Origin: UBA4582 sp013204195
Lineage (GTDB): Bacteria; Pseudomonadota; Gammaproteobacteria; Pseudomonadales; Azotimanducaceae
Assembly: GCA_963925735.1 (NCBI GenBank)
Contig: CAWUUH010000043.1
Coordinates: 1-34,519, forward strand
Length of the DNA: 34,519 bases
Reading direction: 5' to 3'
Part shown: piece after piece, positions 14,458-23,399 of the stretch
Numbering within the stretch: position 1 is the stretch's first letter
How the letters are laid out: the number at the start of each line of letters is the position of its first letter
The notes under the pieces: generated by a model
The model's input: only the letters and a program-made list of their open reading frames with translations
Told to the model about the DNA's origin: nothing
Database searches by the model: none
Program-made: the position numbers and the translations under genes

Positions 14458-15566
14458 TAATCAACAGAACCACGATGGGTAAAATTTCGGGATTCACACT
14501 GGTGGAAGCCCTGATCGGACTGGCGCTGTCATCTGCGATCATGCTGGGTGTCAGCCAATTGTTTGTGGCCAATGCAAAAACCTACAACTTACTCGCCGGT
14601 CAATCTGCTATGCAAGAATCCGGTCGATTCGCGCTCGGTATCATTACGCGATCGGCCCAAGCTTCAGGCTATAAGGGTTGCTTTTCAACCAACGCCGATA
14701 CGCACAAAACGTTTCTCGCCGACATACCTTACGAATTCAATCTTGACCAGCCAATCATTGGCTACGAGGGTGGATCTACTACATGGGCCCCCAATATAAG
14801 CAACAGCTTACCGAGCACAGTTGGCACTACCGACACCCATGTATACAAATCGAGTGGCATCGGGGCGGGTACCGGGATTGATATCACGACTATCGTCAAT
14901 GGTACTGACATCATCACCCTTAACTATCTACCGCAGAAGACTCACCGCCTAAAAATTGACATGCCAACCAACACCGCCGACATTCAAACCGCGACACAAG
15001 ACTTCGATTTTGCCGCAGAGCACATTGTCTTTATTCACGATTGCGAAAAACAAACATTCTTCAGAGTCAGCGGTATCGCCGGCGATCTCATCGAGCACGC
15101 CACAAGCGTAGACGCGGACGGCTACACCAATGCCAACATCCTCGCGCGCTTTGGCGCCTTTAAAAGTAGCGCCTACGTGTCAGCCATTGCTTCAGAAACT
15201 TATTATGTCGCACCCAGTGAAGGCACAAACAATTCAGGTCAAAACCCGATGTCTCTGTGGCGCAAGTCGGGTATCGCACCGCCCACCGAATTGGTAGACG
15301 GCATTGAAGACCTGCAAATTAAATACGGCGTTGACACCGACAATGACAAGATTCCCAACAGGTACGTCGACGCCGGCGCCGTCATAAATTTCGACGATGT
15401 CCGGTCACTGCGTATTACCATCGTCGCCACCTCTATCAACGATGTCGATGGGACCAGCACCCCAACTCACGGCTGTGGCACGCAGTATTGCAAGCCTGGC
15501 ACAGCCACCGATGGCCTGTTGCGTAGAACCTTCAGCCAAACAGTGGCGCTGCGTAATGGCCGCTAA
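14454..15566 (+). CDS. pilW: Type IV pilus minor pilin PilW
   Basis: 370 residues starting at GTG, overlapping the pilV stop by 4 bases. A second in-frame ATG at residue 8 (14475) is an alternative start. The prepilin site 'KISG/FTLVEAL' has Glu+5. The helix 'LIGLALSSAIMLGVSQLF' is followed by 'QESGRFALGIITRSAQASGY', the usual PilW region after the spine helix. Length and the late 'DGIEDLQIKYGVDTDND' and 'DVRSLRITIVATS' strands fit the family (about 330-370 residues). Cysteine-rich C-terminal end 'GCGTQYCKPG'. It acts with PilV, PilX and FimT beneath PilY1 at the pilus tip. Confidence 0.9.
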   Translation: MIINRTTMGKISGFTLVEALIGLALSSAIMLGVSQLFVANAKTYNLLAGQSAMQESGRFALGIITRSAQASGYKGCFSTNADTHKTFLADIPYEFNLDQPIIGYEGGSTTWAPNISNSLPSTVGTTDTHVYKSSGIGAGTGIDITTIVNGTDIITLNYLPQKTHRLKIDMPTNTADIQTATQDFDFAAEHIVFIHDCEKQTFFRVSGIAGDLIEHATSVDADGYTNANILARFGAFKSSAYVSAIASETYYVAPSEGTNNSGQNPMSLWRKSGIAPPTELVDGIEDLQIKYGVDTDNDKIPNRYVDAGAVINFDDVRSLRITIVATSINDVDGTSTPTHGCGTQYCKPGTATDGLLRRTFSQTVALRNGR

Positions 15567-15614
15567 CTGATCATCGACTTGTTAACAACATTTACCTACG
15601 GAGTAACTCGCTAC

Positions 15615-16139
15615 ATGCACAATCCTAACAAGCAATCTGGCGTCGTGTTGATCATGACACTGATCATATTGCTGATCGTCACCTTACTTGGCACGTCATC
15701 CATTCAGATGACGAGTCTGCTTGAACGCATGTCGAGAAACGCCACCGATGCCAGTAGCGCATTCTCAGCCGCAGAGGCTGCTTTAAAGGCGGCAGAGGCT
15801 AACGTTGAACTAGAAACCTCGACCATGGCTTATGCTGCCAACGCTAACGGCAAATATGAAAGTCAGGGTGTTGACGTCACACCTAGATGGGAAACGGCAA
15901 CCACCTGGACGGCACCTAACGCCATCACTGCCACATATTCCGGTAGCGTCAACCCGCCCTCATACATTATTGAATTTGTTCAAGCCGTGCGTTCGGGAGA
16001 TGACCAACTCAATCTCGACAACGTGGGTGGCGACGCGGGATCTGATATTACTCAAATATTTCGCATCACCGCTCAAGGCAAGGGCAAGACCACGGCAGCC
16101 AAAATTTACCTGCAAAGCACTTATGGTAAAAAGTTTTAG
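15615..16139 (+). CDS. pilX: Type IV pilus assembly protein PilX
   Basis: 174 residues from the ATG at 15615, with ACGGAG about 10 bases upstream. An in-frame TTG at 15579 would add 12 residues but lacks a ribosome site. The start 'NKQSG/VVLIMTLIILLIVTLL' is the PilX N-terminal motif. It is cleaved after Gly like a prepilin but lacks the Glu+5 of other pilins, as is normal for PilX. 'SLLERMSRNATDASSAFSAAEAAL' (in two parts: 'LLERMSRNA' and 'AFSAAEAALKAAE') is the diagnostic post-helix segment. The C-terminus ('FRITAQGKGKTTAAKIYLQS') is the usual final strand. It lies 21 bases before pilY1, to which it probably couples minor pilins. Confidence 0.9.
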   Translation: MHNPNKQSGVVLIMTLIILLIVTLLGTSSIQMTSLLERMSRNATDASSAFSAAEAALKAAEANVELETSTMAYAANANGKYESQGVDVTPRWETATTWTAPNAITATYSGSVNPPSYIIEFVQAVRSGDDQLNLDNVGGDAGSDITQIFRITAQGKGKTTAAKIYLQSTYGKKF

Positions 16140-16160
16140 TGATTATTCGAGCATAATGAA

Positions 16161-19100
16161 ATGAGTCAGATAGCAATACATCAGTTGATCCGGGGCAGTT
16201 TTTTAGCCGGCGTGCTTTTCGTCACCTTAAACGCGCATGCTGTTGTTACCGTCTCAGGCGCCGGCATTGCTGATCAGCTTAGCGATGACGGCGCCAGCGT
16301 CAGCGTCGATATCAAAAGCGCTTTTAATGGCAATCCCAATACCTTCGCCCTGACTTCAGGTGCCTTACCCGATGGCTTGAGCCTTAATGGCATCACTGGC
16401 TTGATTACCGGCACCGTCAACCCGTCTGCCAGTGAGGCCAGCCCCTATAGCGCCGAGATAAGCGCCTCGGACGGCGGCACACCGGTACCCGATGCGTTCA
16501 CCTGGACCGTCACCAACATTGCGCCCCTTGCGGTCGCGGATAAGAATGGCATCAACGAAGCAGGCACCACCATCACCGGCAACGTGCTGGCCAATGATGC
16601 CGATGGCGCGCCGGATACCGACGCCCTGATTGTCGGCGCCATTAATGGCGGCACCGTCGGCGCCGCCACCGCCGGCACTTATGGCAGCCTTGTGCTGAAC
16701 AGCGATGGTAGCTACACCTACACCATCGATAATCTTAACCCTGTGGTGCAGGCCCTCGATGCCGGGCAAACTGTGTTTGATATCTTGACCTATACCGCTG
16801 ACGACAATGAAGGGGGTACGAGCGATGCCACCCTAGACATCACCATTACCGGCGTTGACGATGCTCCTCTGGTAGGCACGCCCATCGCTAACCAAGCCCA
16901 CACTGATGGTCAGGCAGGTATCAGCCTCGATGTCTCAGCCGCCTTCACACCCAGCACTGATAACGGCGATACGCTGGTGGCCTTTAACCTCAGCTCTGGC
17001 ACCTTACCCGGCGGCCTGGCCCTGGCCACAAGCACCGGCCTGATCACGGGCACCATAGACAAGTCTGCCAGCCAGATCGACCTGGGTGACGGCGCAGGGA
17101 TTTATCCCCTCACCATCACCGCCACGGACAGCGATGGCCTCACGGTCACGGATACGTTCACCTGGACCGTCACCAACGTTGCGCCCCTTGCCGTCGCGGA
17201 TACGAATGGCATCAACGAAGAAGGCACCACCATCACCGGCAACGTGCTGGCCAATGATGCCGATGGCGCGCCGGATACAGATATACTGATGGTTAGCGCC
17301 ATCAACGGCGGCACCGTTGGCGCCGCCACCGCCGGCACTTATGGCAGCCTTGTGCTGAACAGCGATGGTAGCTACACCTACACCATCGATAATCTTAACC
17401 CTATGGTGCAGGCCCTCGATGCCGGGCAAACGCTGCTTGATACCTTGACCTATACCGCAAACGACAAAGAAGGGGGTACGAGCAACGCCACCCTGGACAT
17501 CACCATTACCGGCGTTAATGATTTACCCGTGGTGACCGGTAATTTTACGGGCAGCGTTACCGAGGGCAATCTTGGCGATACCGTAACAGTCAGTGGCGCC
17601 ATCAACATCACTGATGTCGATACCAGTAATACACCGAGCTTCGCTACCAATGTGACGGGCACCTTTGGCGGTATCGTCGTGACGCCAGGCGGCTGGACTT
17701 ATACCCTCGACCAAAACCTGGTCCAGGACCTTGATGCCGGTGACGTGGTCACTGACAAGCTTATTCTTGCGGCTACGAGTCTTGATCCAGTGACGCAGGC
17801 AATTGTCATTACCATCACCGGTAGCAATGACAAGCCGGAGATCAGCGATCAATCTATCAACTTGCCGGAAAATTCAGCGAGCGCTGCCTTTGTCCTGAAT
17901 CTCGGCGCGACCGATATCGACGTCGATGATACGACTTTTAGTTTCGTCATTACTGCCGGGTTAACGGCACCCGCCGAATTTCAGGTCAATAGCAACGGTG
18001 ATCTTCTGGTGGGCACGCACACACCGGATATTGAACTGCTGAATTTTGAAACAAAAAATGCCTACACCCTGATTGTGGAGGTCACTGATAGTCAGGGACT
18101 GACGGATACTGCAACTATCACCGTCAACCTTACAGATCAAAATGATGCGCCGGGCATCACGGTCTGCGAAGAATTTGACAGTCTGGGCGAGTCACGCAAT
18201 ACGCTGCCTGGCTTTATCACCCCGCTGTTAGCCTTGGGTTATTACGATTTTTCTGCCGCCACACCTTGTCACCGTGTGATCAGCACGCCGGTAGATTATT
18301 ACATGGAGCAAGACAAACGCATCGTTACCCGGTCGCCCATCCCAGCACTCGCGGACACAGCCACGACCAACTACCGCCAGCTCATCAGTGAATTCCCCTA
18401 TGCCTGGGATCAAGACGACACACGGCTGTATTACTCGACGCTACAATCCACCACCAGTCTACTGGCGACTGTAGCATTCACTGACGAGGCTGGTACTGAC
18501 AGCACCAGCGGCGAATTTATTTATCTGCCAACAGCGGGGAAAAACCTCACGGATGATGGCCTGGACCATTTTATTTATCGTGTCTGTGACACACCAGCAT
18601 CCACAATTGAGGCGCGCTGCGCCCTTGGCATCGTCTATGTCAGCATCCTTAAAAGAGCCGCAGATGCGGTCAACACAGGTAATGTCGCTGATAGCGGCAC
18701 GCTCTCACAGGGACCGTTGGAACTACCGATTCCGGCGCTACCTAACGTATTCATTTTGCTAGATGACTCTGAGGCCATGGCATCAGACATCCTCACTGAC
18801 CAGAGTGAGGGCTACTATGCCGTCGGCAACCTGACCAAAACCTGGTTTTTACCCGAAGATGGGACTGGCAGACCCAGCTATGCAGTCAGTGAGGCAAAGG
18901 ATTCAACTTCAGGTCTATGGCGCTTGCGCAATAAGGACTACAACAAAGTTTACTATAATCCTGAAATCACCTATTTACCCTGGGTTGGCTTGGATAATCG
19001 TGGCGATAATTTTACAAATTCAGATCCAACCGCTGCGATCTCTGATCCCTATACGCAGAACAGCCGAAAAATTAATTTAACCGTTGGCCAAGATATGCCG

Positions 19101-22100
19101 GGTAGCGATAGCAACGTTTTCCTGGCCAAGCATTATATTTGGACAGATATCGATGATGCGATCAATTGCCCTGACAACGTCGTCGGCGTCGTTGACGGCA
19201 CTTCACCCTTCACGGCTGCAGGTGGCGTTTGCACCGAGGGTACGCTAGTAGAAATCAAGCCGGCGACAAGCATTTACCCCAAAGGACCAAACAGAACCGA
19301 TTGTGTCGGTATCAACTGTACCTATGCAGAAGAGATACAAAATTTCGCTAACTTCTACAGCTTTGGCCGCACGCGGCACTACACGGCAAAAAATGCGTTA
19401 GGGGGTATATTAGCGGCGTCAGAAAACATGCGAATCGGCTTTGGGGCCTTTGGTGGCAAAGACGACAACATCAATATCACAGAGATGAATGAATCAGCGC
19501 TGACGGGCCACAAAGGTAAGTTGCTCAATAGACTATACCGTAACAATGCGTCATCAAACTCAACACCTATACGTGACAGCCTGGAGCGGACTGGCCGTTA
19601 TTACGAGTGTGAAAACAGCAACACCATCATAACCAGTGGTGGAACCTGCCCGGTACTACCCGCACCGGAAGGCAACTGTCAGCAAAACTTCACATTGGTG
19701 GTCACTGCCGGCTTCTGGAATGGTAATACGAACACGCTATCAACAGATGACGCCGATGGTGACGATAGCAGTAATTGGGATGGCGGTCGTTATTCAGACG
19801 CTGGTTCAACAACACCCACTCTGGCGGATATCGCCATGCATTTCTATGAGCGCGACCTGCACCCCTCATTGAGCAATGAGGTGCCTGCGACAGATAATGA
19901 TCTGGCAGGCGCAGCAGCTAGCGCATTCGGCGGCTCAACCTTGAACCGAACCATGCACCAACATATGTCTACCTATGTCGTTGCCTTCGGTGTCGAGGGC
20001 AGCTTATCGCCCACCGATGTACCCACTGATTATACAACGGCTTTCGACTGGGGCGATGCGGTCACCGATGACGAGAAGCTGAACGATCTGCTTCATACCG
20101 CAGTCAACGGCCGCGGCAGCTATCTCGATGCAGGCGACCCCGAGGAACTTAAAAGCGCCCTGAAAACCGCTTTCTCAGAGTTTTCCCAGGCTATTGGTAC
20201 GGCCAGCGCTGTCAGTTTTAACTCACAAGAAGTCCAGCAAGGCGCCCTGCTTTACCGGGCCATTTATAACGTGCGAGAGAACACCGGTGATCTGGTAGCA
20301 CAAGGTTTCAATCTGGACGGCTCACTGGGCGATCAAGTTTGGAGTGCTGCCGAGCAGCTCGATTTGAAAGATGCCACCGCCACAGACCCGAGCATCAATC
20401 GACGGGAGCTACTCACCTACGACAACAGTGTCGCCAATGGTGCTCGAGGCATCGCATTTAGACCACAGGCGATCGTCGAAAATAATCAGCAACTGGCCGA
20501 AGCCCTTGAAGATGACATTTTGGGCGTCCTCAACTGGGATAATATCTTTGACCCCGATGCTAGCCCCTCGCCAGACCTGTTTGATCGACAGATGATTAAA
20601 CACGTCAACTACCTGCGTGGTGACGCGAGCAATGAGCGCCCACTTGGCAACCTTCGTGAACGACCCGTGGTTAAGGGTCGACTGGGTGATATCGTCAGCT
20701 CTACACCGGTGTTCTATGGTCCACCAAACAGGGCTCGAAGAACCCTACCGCCCTACCCTACAACAGCAGCCCAGAGCTACGCCGCCTTCAAAGGTTCCTA
20801 TACTAATCTGCTTGCCGATGACGACAAGGAACGGCAACCCATGGTGTATGTTGGCTCGAATGACGGTTTCCTGCACGGTTTTAATGGGAATACCGGCGAG
20901 GAGCATTTCGCTTATATGCCCGGCGAAGTCATTACCGGGGTTTATAGCCAGCGAATTAAACAATTGCTCAGCACCAACTACTTACACCGTTATAGTGTAG
21001 ATTTGGCCGCGGCGGTGAATGACGTTTACCTGGATAGTGATCGTCGCAGCGACACAGGCAGCATCGAAAAACACTGGGCAACCGTTCTTATCGGCGGCTA
21101 TCGCGCCGGCGGCAAAGGTTATTTTGCACTGGATATTTCTGACCCAACCGGGGCCAACGATGCCAACAAAGCCATCACTGAAGCCAATGCCAGCAAAGTC
21201 GTTATGTGGGAATTTAGTCCTGCCGACGATACACCGGTCACTGACTACGGTATCGATACTAACGCTGACACCTTGGCCGCAGGCGATACCGATGACCGCA
21301 GCGTCGATGCTTTGTCTCAGCCGATCAGTGATTTGGGCTACACTTTTAGCACACCGACTATTGCCATGAGCAATGTCAGCGAAACCGATCTCAGCCCATC
21401 CACAGCCGACAGGGATAATCGCTGGATTGCCGTCCTAGGTAATGGTTACGACAGCACATCAGGCAACGCGGTACTGTTTGCGGTGTTTGTTGATGGCGGC
21501 ACCGACGGCACCTGGTGCCACCCGGAAAAACCCGGCTGCGCAACGGATAATGGTGACGGGGACAGCTTTGACTTTGTCAAAATTACAGCCGCTGGCCGAT
21601 CCTCAACGGGGATCGCGAATGGACTGGGCGTGCCGCGAGGGATTGACCTTGACGGCAATGGCACCCTCGACATCGCCTATGCCGGCGACCGCTTCGGCAA
21701 TTTGTTCCGGTTTGATCTACGCAACCCTGACCCCGCCAAATGGCATTCGACGCTACTCTACAGCGCCAGTTATACCGATGCTAACGGCATCACGTTAGCG
21801 CAACCCATCACGACCCAACCGCTGGTGATCGCGCACCCAACCATTAAAACCGGCGTCGATTGCGGTGCCTTTGATGCGAACGAAGTGCTCGCATCAAATT
21901 TATGTGGTGGCTATATTGTCATATTCGGTACCGGCAGTTATATCTATGAAGGTGACGACACCAACAAGGACATTCAAAGTATTTACGGCATCTGGGACAG
22001 GTTAGGCACCACTAAGGTGACTCAAGACACGCTGGTAGAACAGACCTACACGGCATTCAGCGGGGATGCTAATGTCGGCGATGGGCGCGTACTCTCGAGG

Positions 22101-22589
22101 AATCCGGTGGACTACAACTCAAAGTTTGGCTGGTACTTGAACTTCGATAATCCGGCAGCAGTTCCCGTCGAGATTGACGGCGTCAATCAAGCGGAGTTTC
22201 CCGGCGAACGCGCCATCAGAAATATCCAACTTCGCGGTGGCATTGTGTTTATCAACAGCGTCATACCGAAAGCTGAGCTCAGCTGTAGCGTCCAAGCCGG
22301 CGGGGCTTCCAATGCATTTTGCCCTGATACGGGTTCCACATTCTGTATTACCCGGGATGGCATTTTTGATATCAATGGCGACTCAACGATCGATGCTGCC
22401 GATAAAACCACCTCTGGCAACTTGGTGGCATCAACCTACTTTGAAGGCTCTGTCCCCACAGACTCAACATTCTTCGGCGACTCGCTAGTCACTCAATTAA
22501 GCGATCAATCACTCAACATCACGCTTACGGACACCAGCGCTAGCGTCCATACCGGCCGAATATCCTGGTCCCAGCTGACAACTGATTAG
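16161..22589 (+). CDS. pilY1: Giant PilY1-like pilus tip adhesin with VCBS/cadherin stalk
   Basis: 2142 residues; PilY1 proteins are usually about 1000-1300. A signal peptide ends near residue 28 ('LFVTLNAHA'). Modules: He_PIG-like Ig 30-118, VCBS 119-235, second He_PIG 236-338, second VCBS 339-455, third VCBS-like 456-556 ('SVTEGNLGDTVTVSG'), cadherin-like 557-662 ('DQSINLPENSASAAF'), a unique linker to about 860, a vWA-like domain 861 to about 1300 opening 'NVFILLDDSEAM', then the PilY1 beta-propeller about 1510-2060 ('VYVGSNDGFLHGFNGNTGEE', 'IGGYRAGGKGYFALDISDP'). 'DLDGNGTLDIAYAGD' near 1828 is the Ca2+ loop that in PilY1 controls pilus extension and retraction. A second EF-like loop, 'DINGDSTIDAAD', lies near the C-terminus. 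Expected location: pilus tip or cell surface. The vWA metal site is degenerate. The ribosome site is weak. Confidence 0.92.
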   Translation: MSQIAIHQLIRGSFLAGVLFVTLNAHAVVTVSGAGIADQLSDDGASVSVDIKSAFNGNPNTFALTSGALPDGLSLNGITGLITGTVNPSASEASPYSAEISASDGGTPVPDAFTWTVTNIAPLAVADKNGINEAGTTITGNVLANDADGAPDTDALIVGAINGGTVGAATAGTYGSLVLNSDGSYTYTIDNLNPVVQALDAGQTVFDILTYTADDNEGGTSDATLDITITGVDDAPLVGTPIANQAHTDGQAGISLDVSAAFTPSTDNGDTLVAFNLSSGTLPGGLALATSTGLITGTIDKSASQIDLGDGAGIYPLTITATDSDGLTVTDTFTWTVTNVAPLAVADTNGINEEGTTITGNVLANDADGAPDTDILMVSAINGGTVGAATAGTYGSLVLNSDGSYTYTIDNLNPMVQALDAGQTLLDTLTYTANDKEGGTSNATLDITITGVNDLPVVTGNFTGSVTEGNLGDTVTVSGAINITDVDTSNTPSFATNVTGTFGGIVVTPGGWTYTLDQNLVQDLDAGDVVTDKLILAATSLDPVTQAIVITITGSNDKPEISDQSINLPENSASAAFVLNLGATDIDVDDTTFSFVITAGLTAPAEFQVNSNGDLLVGTHTPDIELLNFETKNAYTLIVEVTDSQGLTDTATITVNLTDQNDAPGITVCEEFDSLGESRNTLPGFITPLLALGYYDFSAATPCHRVISTPVDYYMEQDKRIVTRSPIPALADTATTNYRQLISEFPYAWDQDDTRLYYSTLQSTTSLLATVAFTDEAGTDSTSGEFIYLPTAGKNLTDDGLDHFIYRVCDTPASTIEARCALGIVYVSILKRAADAVNTGNVADSGTLSQGPLELPIPALPNVFILLDDSEAMASDILTDQSEGYYAVGNLTKTWFLPEDGTGRPSYAVSEAKDSTSGLWRLRNKDYNKVYYNPEITYLPWVGLDNRGDNFTNSDPTAAISDPYTQNSRKINLTVGQDMPGSDSNVFLAKHYIWTDIDDAINCPDNVVGVVDGTSPFTAAGGVCTEGTLVEIKPATSIYPKGPNRTDCVGINCTYAEEIQNFANFYSFGRTRHYTAKNALGGILAASENMRIGFGAFGGKDDNINITEMNESALTGHKGKLLNRLYRNNASSNSTPIRDSLERTGRYYECENSNTIITSGGTCPVLPAPEGNCQQNFTLVVTAGFWNGNTNTLSTDDADGDDSSNWDGGRYSDAGSTTPTLADIAMHFYERDLHPSLSNEVPATDNDLAGAAASAFGGSTLNRTMHQHMSTYVVAFGVEGSLSPTDVPTDYTTAFDWGDAVTDDEKLNDLLHTAVNGRGSYLDAGDPEELKSALKTAFSEFSQAIGTASAVSFNSQEVQQGALLYRAIYNVRENTGDLVAQGFNLDGSLGDQVWSAAEQLDLKDATATDPSINRRELLTYDNSVANGARGIAFRPQAIVENNQQLAEALEDDILGVLNWDNIFDPDASPSPDLFDRQMIKHVNYLRGDASNERPLGNLRERPVVKGRLGDIVSSTPVFYGPPNRARRTLPPYPTTAAQSYAAFKGSYTNLLADDDKERQPMVYVGSNDGFLHGFNGNTGEEHFAYMPGEVITGVYSQRIKQLLSTNYLHRYSVDLAAAVNDVYLDSDRRSDTGSIEKHWATVLIGGYRAGGKGYFALDISDPTGANDANKAITEANASKVVMWEFSPADDTPVTDYGIDTNADTLAAGDTDDRSVDALSQPISDLGYTFSTPTIAMSNVSETDLSPSTADRDNRWIAVLGNGYDSTSGNAVLFAVFVDGGTDGTWCHPEKPGCATDNGDGDSFDFVKITAAGRSSTGIANGLGVPRGIDLDGNGTLDIAYAGDRFGNLFRFDLRNPDPAKWHSTLLYSASYTDANGITLAQPITTQPLVIAHPTIKTGVDCGAFDANEVLASNLCGGYIVIFGTGSYIYEGDDTNKDIQSIYGIWDRLGTTKVTQDTLVEQTYTAFSGDANVGDGRVLSRNPVDYNSKFGWYLNFDNPAAVPVEIDGVNQAEFPGERAIRNIQLRGGIVFINSVIPKAELSCSVQAGGASNAFCPDTGSTFCITRDGIFDINGDSTIDAADKTTSGNLVASTYFEGSVPTDSTFFGDSLVTQLSDQSLNITLTDTSASVHTGRISWSQLTTD
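16513..17520 (+). repeat. Intragenic duplication: two He_PIG+VCBS modules 660 bases apart
   Basis: Bases 16513-16860 and 17173-17520 inside pilY1 align without gaps at a spacing of exactly 660 bases (220 codons). Most positions match, and 16659-16742 is identical to 17319-17402 (84 bases). Both encode the VCBS module starting 'APLAVAD.NGINE'. The preceding Ig-like modules are related but clearly diverged, so the VCBS halves look homogenised or recently copied. Confidence 0.9.
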
Positions 22590-22611
22590 AAGACTTGAGG
22601 AGTTAACACCA

Positions 22612-22965
22612 ATGAACCCAACCTTTCTCGCCGGCCTGATCCTCGTCGCCTTGAGCCTGTGCAATACCGCGACGGCCGAGGTCAACGCCAGCCCTTATAC
22701 GCAGACCCGGATTGCGGAAATTCACACGATGGACTATGCAACAAAAACCGCCATCATGAGCGGCTACCGCTATGCCTTTAACGGCGTGACGGGTTACGAT
22801 CTGCCCAAGATTCAGCTTTACGGCTCGAATTTTGGCGCCTATGAACTGCTGGAACCCGGCATGCGAGTGCGCGTCACTTACCGTCTTGCCACCGACGCTC
22901 GTATAGTCATTGAGCTGCAACAGGTTGACGACACCACCCCACTGGGCGTACCCGAAGATCAATAG
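22612..22965 (+). CDS. Small secreted protein in the PilY2 position
   Basis: 117 residues with a signal peptide ('LILVALSLCNTATAEV', cleavage after about residue 22). The mature part of about 95 residues is mostly beta ('TRIAEIHTMDYATKTAIMSG', 'PKIQLYGSNFGAYELL', 'MRVRVTYRL', 'ARIVIELQQVDD'), compatible with a small OB- or SH3-like barrel. It lies 22 bases after pilY1 with its own GAGG site, so it belongs to the operon. In Pseudomonas aeruginosa a protein of similar size, PilY2, sits between pilY1 and pilE. The match here is by position, size and export, not by a sequence comparison I could run. No pilE follows. Confidence 0.65.
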   Translation: MNPTFLAGLILVALSLCNTATAEVNASPYTQTRIAEIHTMDYATKTAIMSGYRYAFNGVTGYDLPKIQLYGSNFGAYELLEPGMRVRVTYRLATDARIVIELQQVDDTTPLGVPEDQ

Positions 22966-23005
22966 AGAACATCCAACTCATGGCGCGGCACCCACCAGAA
23001 CGACC

Positions 23006-23179
23006 TCAGGCCTTGGGTGTCAGCGCCTGAATTTCTACCCAGATCGCTTCCGCCTCTTCCGTCAGTAAAGAATAACCCCTGATATTGCCATTGCGCTGCG
23101 CCTGCAGGGCCTCGCCTAATTTTTGCTGATAGGCTTTATTCAGCTTTTTTAAAGGATCGGCTTTCAGAAAAGAAAACAT
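23006..23179 (-). CDS. DUF6435 family small protein
   Basis: 57 residues from the ATG at 23179. The start is set by 'MFSFLKADPLKKLNKAYQQK', which is the family's N-terminus, and a CGGAG site 9 bases upstream; the frame stays open to 23281 but without a start context. The rest, 'EALQAQRNGNIRGYSLLTEE', is a single charged helix with the conserved 'QRNG.I..Y..L..EAE' pattern. Members are short cytoplasmic helical proteins of unknown function, common in Gammaproteobacteria. It is convergent with the pilus operon, 40 bases from its last gene. Confidence 0.75.
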   Translation of the reverse strand: MFSFLKADPLKKLNKAYQQKLGEALQAQRNGNIRGYSLLTEEAEAIWVEIQALTPKA

Positions 23180-23399
23180 GGGCGGGCTCCGAGTGTTTAT
23201 ATAGACTGGTTGTACGCCAAAAATCGTCATCTGGCTTGCCTGAGGCGGCGTTAACGGCGTTTTACGCCTATTATTCTGCACTCACCCATTAGTACCCAGC
23301 CGAGCCTCAAGACTCGCTTCACGCTTAAGAATTGTCCGCATCGGCAATTTCCTGGGTTACAATCTTCTGCTTACTCATACCCTTATCAAGGATTCAATT

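Noticed and set aside
16365..17852. Long minus-strand frames inside pilY1 (109-141 residues)
   Set aside because: They are near-copies of each other only because they lie opposite the duplicated VCBS modules; no start signals.
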